64,000 bases of DNA from positions 1-64,000 of the IMG/VR virus record IMGVR_UViG_3300043313_001192; one strand, written 5' to 3'. The notes below the pieces were generated by a model. The model did not search any database. It saw only the letters and a list, made by a program, of their open reading frames with translations, and was not told where the DNA came from. The number at the start of each line of letters is the position of its first letter. Position 1 is the stretch's first letter. Positions 55,150 to 62,614 of this stretch are shown in pieces. This DNA comes from a virus. The position numbers were made by a program, and so were the translations under genes.

Positions 55150-55545
55150 ATGGGAGGGAGCAAGCGCGGCACCGTATTACGGTCCCTGACCTGCCACTAC
55201 TGCGGTGGCAAGGCCGGGACCGAAGACCACGTCGTGCCCCGCGCCGACCTCCCGCGGCCCCTCTCGGTGTTGCCCTACTGGTTCCGCAGCCAGTTCACCG
55301 TCCCGAGCTGCAAGGACTGCAACAACGCCAAGAGCTGGTTCCGCAGCGACTGCGCCTGCCAGCACTGCACCTGGGTTTGGGGCACCGCCCGCGCGCTGTT
55401 CCTGCCCGAGGGCTACACCGAGCGCGGCTGGATCGCGGTCCAGAAGAACCCGACCATCGCAATGCCCCTCGCGGTCCCGCGCCCTGACCGGAGCGCCTAC
55501 CCCGGCACTCGGTCGGACCGCGAGTCCCAGGCCCTGTCGAACTAG
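55150..55545 (+). CDS. HNH endonuclease
   Basis: 131 aa. CHYCGGKAGTEDHVVPRADL, then VPSCKDCNNAKS is the HNH ββα-metal core with two CxxC pairs. A later CACQHC adds cysteines. Such nucleases act as homing or packaging-associated enzymes. A TACTCT -10 only about 12 nt before the ATG suggests a leaderless or near-leaderless transcript. Confidence 0.85.
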   Translation: MGGSKRGTVLRSLTCHYCGGKAGTEDHVVPRADLPRPLSVLPYWFRSQFTVPSCKDCNNAKSWFRSDCACQHCTWVWGTARALFLPEGYTERGWIAVQKNPTIAMPLAVPRPDRSAYPGTRSDRESQALSN

Positions 55546-55588
55546 TCACCGCCCGCCGCCGCGACTAGCTCGGCAGGGCCGCTCGCGT

Positions 55589-55819
55589 CTACAGCCGGTA
55601 CTTCACCGCCTGGTAGCCGTAGGTCACCTCGGCGTCGATCTCGACCGTGTAGTCCTTGGACTCCAGCACCGAGCGGAACGCCTGCACCGCCATCTCGGAC
55701 GCCTTCTCCAGGTCACCGATCGAGACTCGGCGCCCACCCAGCTCACCGTCGATCTCCAGCTTCGCCATCTTCGGCCACTCGTCGGCTGTCACCTTCGCCG
55801 CCTTCGCCACGCTGATCAC
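55589..55819 (-). CDS. Small hypothetical protein
   Basis: 76 aa from GTG 55819 with AAGGA just upstream. Basic helix, then RRVSIGDLEKASEMAVQAFRSVLESKDYTVEIDAEVTYGYQ. Not recognised. Confidence 0.55.
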   Translation of the reverse strand: MISVAKAAKVTADEWPKMAKLEIDGELGGRRVSIGDLEKASEMAVQAFRSVLESKDYTVEIDAEVTYGYQAVKYRL

Positions 55820-55859
55820 TCCATCCTTCGTCACTTCGTCGGCCCCCCACAGTGGCGAG

Positions 55860-55900
55860 CCCAGATTCCCCACTATATCAGAAACTCGCGAGTTATCCAG
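55860..55900 (-). promoter_or_regulatory. Minus-strand promoter with operator palindrome
   Basis: Read leftward: AACTCGCGAGTT (55894-55883, perfect palindrome), then TATAGT (55877-55872) and GGGGAATC. The palindrome lies in the spacer, as an operator would. Confidence 0.55.
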
Positions 55901-55902
55901 AA

Positions 55903-56310
55903 CTACCGCCCACCCCACATCCGGTTGACCTCGTCCAGCACCGCGACCGGCGCCCGCCCGGCCTCGTTCGAGGTGTACCGCACCACCCGCCAGCCCAGCG
56001 CCTCGATCTCCCGGTGCCGCCGATGGTGCTTGGCCCACGCCTCCTGCGGTCCGTGGAACTCCAGCCCGTCGACCTCGATCCCGAGCTTGCGCCCGGCGAG
56101 CCCGAAGTCCAGGTAGTACCTCCCCACCCGCACCTGCCGCCGCAGTCCCTTCAGCGCGGGCCAGCGCTCGGGCGACCCCTGGTACGCCGTCCACAGCACG
56201 TCCTCGCTCGGCCCCACCCACGGGCTCCCCGCAGGCACCCCCGCCTTGCGCGCCACCCGGCCCCGCACCATCCGGGGTCGTGTCCGCACCACCCGTCGTC
56301 GGCGAGCCAT
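55903..56310 (-). CDS. Vsr/DUF559-like endonuclease
   Basis: 135 aa. YYLDFGLAGRKLGIEVDGLEFHG...HHRRHREIEALGWRVVRYT has the PD-(D/E)xK-like D...ExD arrangement and the R-x-x-x-L-x-x-x-G-W-x-V-x-R ending of the DUF559/Vsr group. Arg-rich N-terminus. Vsr cuts at mismatches; the substrate here is unknown. Confidence 0.75.
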   Translation of the reverse strand: MARRRRVVRTRPRMVRGRVARKAGVPAGSPWVGPSEDVLWTAYQGSPERWPALKGLRRQVRVGRYYLDFGLAGRKLGIEVDGLEFHGPQEAWAKHHRRHREIEALGWRVVRYTSNEAGRAPVAVLDEVNRMWGGR

Positions 56311-56380
56311 GCGTCCACGCTACGGGATTCACCTGTTGCTCCCGGCCCGCTCGCTGTCGAAACCCTCTAGTGTTCTACCT

Positions 56381-56719
56381 ATGCGCGCCACCCTCTCGGG
56401 CCTGCTCACCGGTCTCCTCTCCGGTCTCCTCGCCCTGTCCCTGCTCACCGCCCTGACCATGCTCGCCGCGTCACCCGCCGACGCCCGGTCCGGTCCCGAC
56501 CGCCGAGCCTGCGTCACCGGCCGCGAGTACGCCCGCGTCCACGTCGGCGCTCCCGCGTGGCGAGCCGTTCGGATCCTGGACGGCCGCGGATCCCCCGGTG
56601 ACCTGGGTCAGGTCTACCGCCTGTGCCGGGGCGGGCACGTGGTCGTCGCCTTCTCCGGCGTCCCCGCGATCGTCACCCTCAAGTACCGCCTCGCCGCTGG
56701 CTCCGACCCCTGGGGCTAG
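56381..56719 (+). CDS. Secreted SmpA/BamE-like protein
   Basis: 112 aa. Signal peptide (LLTGLLSGLLALSLLTALTMLAA), cleavage near ADA (residue 35). The mature part (CVTGREYARVHVGAPAWRAVRILDGRG) resembles that of the 36822 protein (CVTKAEYKKVKRG...), so they are probably diverged relatives. The TAGTGT -10 is about 10 nt before the ATG. Confidence 0.6.
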   Translation: MRATLSGLLTGLLSGLLALSLLTALTMLAASPADARSGPDRRACVTGREYARVHVGAPAWRAVRILDGRGSPGDLGQVYRLCRGGHVVVAFSGVPAIVTLKYRLAAGSDPWG

Positions 56720-56726
56720 TCCGCCC

Positions 56727-57041
56727 CTAGCCCTTGAGCACGGCCCGCCCCGCTACCCGGTAGGCCCCTGCCGCCACCGGGTTGTCCCGCTCGTTGGTCC
56801 GGGCCAGCACCTGCAGCTTCTTGGCCAGCCGCTGCCGCAGCCGTGCCTCGCTGCGCTCGACGTAGGCGTCGACCACCTCGACCAGCTCGTCGGCCAGGTG
56901 CGCCTTGAACGCCTCGGCCGCGTCCGACTTGGAGTCCCAGGTCCCGCACGAGCACTGCGCCACGTAGGGCCGGACCCACTGCAGCTCGTGGGTCCCGAGC
57001 ACCGCGACCAGTCCGGTGGTCAGCTGGTCCGGCTCAGCCAT
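56727..57041 (-). CDS. Helical hypothetical protein with CSC motif
   Basis: 104 aa from ATG 57041. VRPYVAQCSCGTWDSKSDAAEAFKAHL is a short zinc-like motif with a C-terminal H, common in actinophages, followed by an amphipathic helix rich in Arg. Role unknown. Confidence 0.6.
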   Translation of the reverse strand: MAEPDQLTTGLVAVLGTHELQWVRPYVAQCSCGTWDSKSDAAEAFKAHLADELVEVVDAYVERSEARLRQRLAKKLQVLARTNERDNPVAAGAYRVAGRAVLKG

Positions 57042-57228
57042 CACTGTCCCGCGTCCGCCAGCCGGGCTCCCCGCACACCGTGCAGACCACCGAGTCGAAC
57101 GTCGTGACGGGGTACGCCCTGGACCCCCACACCGTCTGCCACCGGTGCGCCTTGTCGAAGGTCATCCCCAGGACGTGCACCCGCACCCAGCAGATCGAGC
57201 CCCGGTTCATCATCGGCAGCTTCTTCAT
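57034..57228 (-). CDS. Small protein with CTVCGE motif
   Basis: 64 aa. Basic N-terminus, C-terminal VVCTVCGEPGW. Not recognised. Overlaps both neighbours. Confidence 0.55.
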   Translation of the reverse strand: MKKLPMMNRGSICWVRVHVLGMTFDKAHRWQTVWGSRAYPVTTFDSVVCTVCGEPGWRTRDSDG

Positions 57229-57443
57229 CCCTTACCCACGACCTCGTCGATCTGCTCCACGATGTGCACCAGCGCCATGAACGCGTCGTGGAAGTTGATC
57301 TCCCGGAACGCGGGCGGCAGGTGCTCCTGGCCGGTCTTGAAGTCCTCGGGCCGCAGCGCGTCCGCCGCCGCCACCAGCTCGCGGACCCGCTGCAGCCGTG
57401 CCGCGTCACCGTCCGCGTCGAGCGTGATCGCCAGCGGGCTCAT
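57225..57443 (-). CDS. Small helical protein
   Basis: 72 aa. LQRVRELVAAADALRPEDF...FHDAFMALVHIVEQIDEVVG. Not recognised. ATGA coupling. Confidence 0.55.
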   Translation of the reverse strand: MSPLAITLDADGDAARLQRVRELVAAADALRPEDFKTGQEHLPPAFREINFHDAFMALVHIVEQIDEVVGKG

Positions 57444-57655
57444 GGACCCATCAGCTCCCTGGCCAGGTCGAGCACCTTGGCCGACAGCTCCTGGCGGACC
57501 CGGACCTCGGCCATGTGCGCGGCGTAGTCCGCGACCACCCCGTCCACGTCGAGCACCCCGCGCAGGTGCCGGATCGCCCCCATCAGCGACTCGACGTCGT
57601 CGACCCGGATGTTCCTCTCCAGCACGACGGTCAAGGTGTGGTAGCTGTCGGTCAT
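57440..57655 (-). CDS. Small hypothetical protein
   Basis: 71 aa. YHTLTVVLERNIRVDDVESLMGAIRHLRGVLDVDGVVAD, ferredoxin-like pattern. Not recognised. Confidence 0.55.
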   Translation of the reverse strand: MTDSYHTLTVVLERNIRVDDVESLMGAIRHLRGVLDVDGVVADYAAHMAEVRVRQELSAKVLDLARELMGP

Positions 57656-58197
57656 CGCTGCTCCCCGTGTGTGATCTCCAGGTGCCGCTGATCGTTGCGC
57701 AGGCACCGGCCTCCTCGGTCCAGCACGCACTCCTCCTCACCCACGGTGAGTGACACGTCCGGGGACGGCGGACCACCCACCACGCCACCAGGAGCCAGCT
57801 CACCCTTGCGCTTCCCGACCGCCAGCGCGTCCCCGTCGTCAGGATCCAGGTGCGTCGCCGCGTCCCACAGCGCCCCTCCACGGATGTCCTCACCGCCGCG
57901 TTCGTCGAACCGGAGCCCCGCCTGCTGGCGTAGCTCGTCCGCCGCCCGGTGCAGGATCTCCAGCCGCGCCGCCTGCTCGGCCGCATCCACGATCGCCGCC
58001 ACCGCCGGGGCCAGCGCCGCCACCTGGTTCAGGTCGGCCACCACCTCCATCACCGCCGAGGGGTCCACCGTGCTGGGCGTCCGTTCGAGCATCGCCAGCA
58101 CCGCGTCGGCGATCTCCCGTGGGGTCTCGGACCGGCTGAGCCCGTCACCGATCCGGCGTGCGACCAGCCGGGTCATCCCCTCGTACCGCGGGCTCAC
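57652..58197 (-). CDS. Helical hypothetical protein, 181 aa
   Basis: GTG 58197, coupled to the preceding gene. Mostly helices, then VSLTVGEEECVLDRGGRCLRNDQRHLEITHG with two cysteines. Not recognised. Confidence 0.55.
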   Translation of the reverse strand: MSPRYEGMTRLVARRIGDGLSRSETPREIADAVLAMLERTPSTVDPSAVMEVVADLNQVAALAPAVAAIVDAAEQAARLEILHRAADELRQQAGLRFDERGGEDIRGGALWDAATHLDPDDGDALAVGKRKGELAPGGVVGGPPSPDVSLTVGEEECVLDRGGRCLRNDQRHLEITHGEQR

Positions 58198-58373
58198 AGC
58201 ACCATCACGATCCCGTACACCACAGCAGCCATCGCGTTGATCATCATCGTGTTGTCGGCCTCCAGCCGTTCTTGATCCATCCCGCCCGGCTCGCGCAGGT
58301 GGTGCATCCCGAGCACGTCACCGGCTGCCATCGACCCGAAGAGCACCCCGAGGATCATGGTCAGGTAGGGCAT
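58194..58373 (-). CDS. Small membrane protein
   Basis: 59 aa. Two hydrophobic ends (YLTMILGVLFGSMAA; MMINAMAAVVYGIVMVL) with a charged middle. ATG 58373. Confidence 0.5.
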   Translation of the reverse strand: MPYLTMILGVLFGSMAAGDVLGMHHLREPGGMDQERLEADNTMMINAMAAVVYGIVMVL

Positions 58374-58411
58374 GGATGGACAATAGCGGTTCCCCACTGG
58401 AGAATCTGCCC

Positions 58412-58648
58412 ATGTCCGAGACCGGGGGCGACTGCGAGACCTGCGAGCACCCGATGGACCCGCACGCGATGATCCCCACTGCCGAGGATCCTCGTGAGGG
58501 TGGGGTGATGCTGTGCCCGGTGCCCGGCTGCCTGTGCTTCGCCACCTGGTCGGTGCCGCCGTTCAGCGAGCGCGGCGCGGTCCTGGTCCCCGACACCGAG
58601 GAGCTGGCCGCGATGCGCGCCTTCGTGCAGAAGATCCACCTGAACTAG
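58412..58648 (+). CDS. Small zinc-like protein on plus strand
   Basis: 78 aa. CETCEHPMDPHAMIP...VMLCPVPGCLCF gives two Cys pairs and is a pattern seen in actinophages. Stands alone against minus neighbours. The start is preceded by a short leader with TTCCCCACTGGAGAATC. Confidence 0.6.
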   Translation: MSETGGDCETCEHPMDPHAMIPTAEDPREGGVMLCPVPGCLCFATWSVPPFSERGAVLVPDTEELAAMRAFVQKIHLN

Positions 58649-58791
58649 CCGCCGTCGTCAGCCAGCCCGCCCACGATCGAGACCATCGCGTGCCCGAGCC
58701 CGTAGGCCACGCCCACCACGAAGCCGACCAGCACCAGCACACACCCCAGGAACAGGGCAGCCTGAAGCAGCCCCCGCGTCGTGATCCGCAT
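58645..58791 (-). CDS. Small single-pass membrane protein
   Basis: 48 aa from ATG 58791. One long hydrophobic helix (LLQAALFLGCVLVLVGFVVGVAYGLGHAM). TGATG coupling with 58791-58982. Confidence 0.55.
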   Translation of the reverse strand: MRITTRGLLQAALFLGCVLVLVGFVVGVAYGLGHAMVSIVGGLADDGG

Positions 58792-58982
58792 CAGGCGGCA
58801 GGATCGCCTGTGTGCCCGCGCAGCGTGTCGACCAGGCACCGCAGCCTCATCAGCCGGATCTGCCGCGCCCGGTTGGTCTCCAGCCGCAGCTCGGCCTGCA
58901 GTCCGGCGTCCAGCTCAGTCAGCAGGAACGACGTGTCAGGTGGGACCCGCGGGACGGGTGTGGTGTCCATGGTGAGGACCAT
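58791..58982 (-). CDS. Small helical protein
   Basis: 63 aa. ELDAGLQAELRLETNRARQIRLMRLRCLVDTLRG; ATG 58970 is an alternative. Not recognised. Confidence 0.5.
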   Translation of the reverse strand: MVLTMDTTPVPRVPPDTSFLLTELDAGLQAELRLETNRARQIRLMRLRCLVDTLRGHTGDPAA

Positions 58983-59007
58983 GCTGCCACCCAGCAGCGA
59001 ACACCCG

Positions 59008-59700
59008 CTAGGGCAGCGGCGTCCCCGGCTCCACGACGATCTCGGCGTCCACCGCCGCCTCGGCCTCAGCCGCCGCGTCAGCTTCGGCCGCAGCCTGAGC
59101 CTCGGAGAGGATCGTGACCGCCTCGGTGTGTGCGTCCTTGAGCGCGTCCAGCCGGTCCCGGATCACCGCGGTGATGTCGACGGTGGCGATCTGCGCGTCC
59201 ACCCGGACGTCGACGCCGCGCACGTAGCCGGTCCGGTCCAGGATCTCCGAGGCAGCCTTGGCGCGCACACCCATCGGGGAGTCCTCGTCGTCCATCGCGA
59301 TCTCCAGGACACGGGTCGCCTTCGGCACCAGCCGGGTCAGGTTGGCCGAGGTCTCCTTGGCCACCGCCTCGGCCAGCTCGGGCGGGGCGTAGTAGTCCAC
59401 CCCCATCTGGCGCGCGTGCTCCAGGCAGTACCGGGACTTGGTCGGGTCGGCCAGCAGCACCTCGCACTGGATCCGCTTGGCCCCGGAGTAGTAGCCGATC
59501 CCGTCCTCGGAGTTGCGGTTGAACATGCACGCCCACGGGTTGAAGGTGCGCGCCTCCCAGGGCAGCCCCGCGTAGTAGTCCAGGTCGCTCTGGGTCAGCG
59601 GCCGGGCCGGGAGCCACGGGCGCGGCGCACCGGCGCTCGTCGTCCCCTCCTCAGACTCGGGGAACGGCGAGGGCTCCATCCCCAGCGGTTCGCTTGTCAT
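59008..59700 (-). CDS. Possible terminase small subunit
   Basis: 230 aa. Residues about 125-165 (VPKATRVLEIAMDDEDSPMGVRAKAASEILDRTGYVRG) resemble the helical core of phage small terminases (repeating ilDdp...vR..AA...LDR.G). The N-terminus is Pro-rich with YCLEHAR in the middle, the C-terminus Ala/Glu-rich. It is far from the large subunit, so the call stays tentative. Confidence 0.45.
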   Translation of the reverse strand: MTSEPLGMEPSPFPESEEGTTSAGAPRPWLPARPLTQSDLDYYAGLPWEARTFNPWACMFNRNSEDGIGYYSGAKRIQCEVLLADPTKSRYCLEHARQMGVDYYAPPELAEAVAKETSANLTRLVPKATRVLEIAMDDEDSPMGVRAKAASEILDRTGYVRGVDVRVDAQIATVDITAVIRDRLDALKDAHTEAVTILSEAQAAAEADAAAEAEAAVDAEIVVEPGTPLP

Positions 59701-59751
59701 AGCTGAAAGATACCAACCTTGGGATCGTTTGCACCCGTCCAGTGGTTGCAG

Positions 59752-59772
59752 TTTTCCACAGGTTTTCCCACA
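59752..59772. promoter_or_regulatory. DnaA-box-like pair
   Basis: TTTTCCACA (59752-59760) and TTTTCCCACA (59763-59772) lie in tandem in the gap just before the 59008-59700 gene, close to the replication genes. TTTTCCACA differs by one base from the classical DnaA box. Confidence 0.4.
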
Positions 59773-59787
59773 GCCTGTGCGCTCAGC

Positions 59788-59964
59788 TCAGCCCGATCCA
59801 CCGCATCGGGACACCGAGTAGAACCAGGACAGCTCGCGCAGCTCGGCCACCTTGCGCTGCGCGGACCACACCGCCGCGGTGTCAGAAGACGGGTCACGTT
59901 CGCGCGCGGCGAGCACCGCCGCCCAGATCTCGGCGCGGCTCGCGGCGCCGTAGCCGTGGTTCAC
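59788..59964 (-). CDS. Small protein coupled to the 59961-60332 gene
   Basis: 58 aa from GTG 59964, overlapping the previous stop (GTGA). Helical: SRAEIWAAVLAARERDPSSDTAAVWSAQRKVAELRELSWF. Unknown role. Coupling supports it. Confidence 0.55.
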   Translation of the reverse strand: MNHGYGAASRAEIWAAVLAARERDPSSDTAAVWSAQRKVAELRELSWFYSVSRCGGSG

Positions 59965-60332
59965 GTCTCCGCGGAATCGTTGCCTGCGCCGTTGTCCTCG
60001 TGCTGCCGCGGACCGTCTTCATCGCCGGTGCGCCGGAACGTCACCGGCGTCCCGAGCAACTTGTAGATCTCCTGGGCCTTGTCGGCGTCGATCGCTACCC
60101 AGAGCCACTTGTCGCCCCACGGACTCATCATCTCGATGTGGAAGTCCTCACCGACGATCCCGGCCAGAACGTCAACGGCCTCCCCGTCACCGGTGGCCTC
60201 CTCCAGCTGCTCCAGGACCTCGGCGTCCAGCTCGGGCTCCTTGCCGTAGTCCTCGGCGCTCTCCTGGGTGGTCACCATCACCGTCGGCTCCCCGGCCTGA
60301 TCGGCCAGTCCGTGCCGCTGCTGCTCGCTCAT
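59961..60332 (-). CDS. Acidic hypothetical protein
   Basis: 123 aa. Acidic disordered N-half, then WGDKWLWVAIDADKAQEIYKLLG. ATGA overlap with the helicase stop. Possibly accessory to replication (inference from position). Confidence 0.55.
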   Translation of the reverse strand: MSEQQRHGLADQAGEPTVMVTTQESAEDYGKEPELDAEVLEQLEEATGDGEAVDVLAGIVGEDFHIEMMSPWGDKWLWVAIDADKAQEIYKLLGTPVTFRRTGDEDGPRQHEDNGAGNDSAET

Positions 60333-62614
60333 ATGAGTCTCCCGCCAACCATCAGTTTCCTCTTCTTGTCGTAGGTCATCCGCAGGGTCCGGCAGGTGTT
60401 CTCCAGCTCGTCGCGGACTGCTGCCTTGCTGAGCTTGGGTGCATCCTCACCGGCGAACATCACCCAGGTGTTGAACGAGACCACCATGTCGGCGTGGCTG
60501 AACGTGTCGATCGCACTGCCGGTGACCTCCAGGCAGGCGCCGGACCACTTCGCGAAGATGTTGTGCTTGGCTCGTTCATCGGTGGCGGTCTCGGCCCACG
60601 CCGTGGTGTCGCCCCAGCCGTGCTCGGCCCACGACTTGGCGCCCTCCAGCATCCAGGCCAGCGCCAGCCGCAGCTCGGCCGGTTGCCGGGTGATCTGCGA
60701 CCTCAGGTCAGGGATCACCTCGCGCTCGCTCATGCTGTACTCGAAAGGGAAGAACTTGAGTCGCCGCCAGACCGCCTCGTCGGGGATCTCCAGCGCGTGG
60801 TTGGTGCTGAGCCACAGCGAGCACTCCGGCACGAAGGAGATCTCCTCCTTGCCGTAGGGCAGCCGCCCCGAGAGCGAGTCGCCACCGGAGAGCGACTTGA
60901 GCATCGGCAGGTTCACCTCGGCCTTCATCGGCGGCTCGGAGAACGTCAGCACCCGCTGGCCCACGATCGCGGCCACCGAGAAGTCCGGGTTGCCCTTGTC
61001 ACCGAAGAGCAGGTTGTGGCTCATCGCCTTGCCGTAGGAGCCGACCACCTTGAGCAGGATCTCCGAGAACGTGGACTTGCCCGAGCGGGTGGGTCCCTTC
61101 AGCACGAAGACCGCGTCCACGTCCCCGTCCACACCGCGGCGTCCGTACAGCGAGGCTCCGGCCGCGCGTTGCAGCAGCCGGAGGTTGTCGGGTCCCATCT
61201 GGTGTTCCAGGTCGGTGACGAACTTGTGGAACCAGCGCCCGGCCCCACCCTCGGAGGCCACGTCCCACAGGTGCTTGAACTCCCCACCCGGCCCGTCGTC
61301 GTACGGCGCCCCCAGTGCCTTCGAGACCCGCCGGGTCCGGGCGTCCAGCTCGCATTCACCTGTCCGCAGATTCACCAGCCGCCCGATCCCGGCCGTCACC
61401 GGCAGCCCGGCGATCCAGCCCTCGGCGTCCCAGTTCAACGCTGAGGGCACCAGCACCCGTTCGTCGGACTGCAGGTCACCGAGGATCGAACTCGTCGGTC
61501 GCTGCTGGGCCTTGCCCGCCCACTTGAACGCGTCCTTGGACAGGGTGTCCTTGCCGTCCAGCTTGGACTGCCTGCCCTCGGCCAGGTGCACGTCGGGCAT
61601 GTCCATGCAGTAGGACTTCAGCATCGTCTCCGACCGCTCCGGGCCACCCCAGCCGGACTCGGTCCAGACCCGCCAGGCCAGCCCTGGTGTGTAGAGCATC
61701 TTGTCGCCGTGGGTGTCGATCAGCCGCCGCACATCGCCCCGTCGGGTGTACGTCCTGGGATCGCCGCCCACCAACGGTGTGCCGGGCCTTGTGCGCCACG
61801 GGTCGTCGCGGTCGATCCGGGCGACGTCGTCGACCAGCCCGGCCGCGGTCAGGCGCATCATCAGCGCCGAGGTGGCATCGGTCAGTCCGGCGATCGGGTC
61901 GACCAGCACCTTTGAGCCACCGGACCACTCATAGCCCGGTCGTGGGGCCAGCACCGCGAACGCGCCGTCACCGAGCACCCAGACCCCGGTGACCAGCTCG
62001 ATCTCGGTGCGCCCTCCCATGACTGCGTCGGACTCCCCGATCCGGAAGAACCAGTGCTGCCCGCCCGAAGGCGTCGTCTGGGTGAGCACGTGCCCAGTCA
62101 TCTTGAACCTGGCCCTGGTCATCTCGGCGTGCTCGCCGACGTCGAGGACCACGATCTTGGACTCCGAGCCGGTCAGCACCGCCAGCCCGATCCAGCCCGC
62201 CTTGACGCGGAGGTCACTGGCCGGGAAGACCCGCTCGACGTCCTCCTCGACCCGAGCCACGCCCAGCCCCGAGACGAGGTGCTTGCCCCAGGTGGTGCAG
62301 GCTTCGCCTTCCTTGCAGCAGCAGCCGACCAAACCAGCTCCGGCGGCACCGGGTACGGCGGCGACGGGCATCCAGACCGGCGCGATCGCCCAGCCGAACT
62401 GGCTGATGTAGCCCTTCGCCCAGCGCCACAGGTTCTTGACCGCGTCCGGGATCGGCGGCTCGGCGGCTGGCGGTGGCACTCCCGGAGGAGTCGGCACACG
62501 CGGCGGTGTCGGTGGGCCACCCACCACACCGCTCCCACCGGGCGCTGGTGGCGGTCCCGGTGTCGACGGCGTGCCTGCTCCTGGTGGAGGCGGCGTGACC
62601 CCACTCACGGTCAC
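60329..62614 (-). CDS. SF3/D5-like helicase of the phage/plasmid primase type
   Basis: 761 aa from GTG 62614, which overlaps the primase stop as GTGA. The N-terminal 60 residues are Pro/Gly-rich. A mid-domain (SKIVVLDVGEHAE...GGQHWFFRIG...VWVLGDGAFAVLAP) looks like a degenerate primase-polymerase fold. Helicase motifs follow: VLKGPTRSGKSTFSE (Walker A), VLTFSEPPM (Walker B), ECSLWLSTNHALEI (motif C) and WRRLKFFPF. It unwinds DNA at the phage origin. Confidence 0.85.
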   Translation of the reverse strand: MTVSGVTPPPPGAGTPSTPGPPPAPGGSGVVGGPPTPPRVPTPPGVPPPAAEPPIPDAVKNLWRWAKGYISQFGWAIAPVWMPVAAVPGAAGAGLVGCCCKEGEACTTWGKHLVSGLGVARVEEDVERVFPASDLRVKAGWIGLAVLTGSESKIVVLDVGEHAEMTRARFKMTGHVLTQTTPSGGQHWFFRIGESDAVMGGRTEIELVTGVWVLGDGAFAVLAPRPGYEWSGGSKVLVDPIAGLTDATSALMMRLTAAGLVDDVARIDRDDPWRTRPGTPLVGGDPRTYTRRGDVRRLIDTHGDKMLYTPGLAWRVWTESGWGGPERSETMLKSYCMDMPDVHLAEGRQSKLDGKDTLSKDAFKWAGKAQQRPTSSILGDLQSDERVLVPSALNWDAEGWIAGLPVTAGIGRLVNLRTGECELDARTRRVSKALGAPYDDGPGGEFKHLWDVASEGGAGRWFHKFVTDLEHQMGPDNLRLLQRAAGASLYGRRGVDGDVDAVFVLKGPTRSGKSTFSEILLKVVGSYGKAMSHNLLFGDKGNPDFSVAAIVGQRVLTFSEPPMKAEVNLPMLKSLSGGDSLSGRLPYGKEEISFVPECSLWLSTNHALEIPDEAVWRRLKFFPFEYSMSEREVIPDLRSQITRQPAELRLALAWMLEGAKSWAEHGWGDTTAWAETATDERAKHNIFAKWSGACLEVTGSAIDTFSHADMVVSFNTWVMFAGEDAPKLSKAAVRDELENTCRTLRMTYDKKRKLMVGGRLI

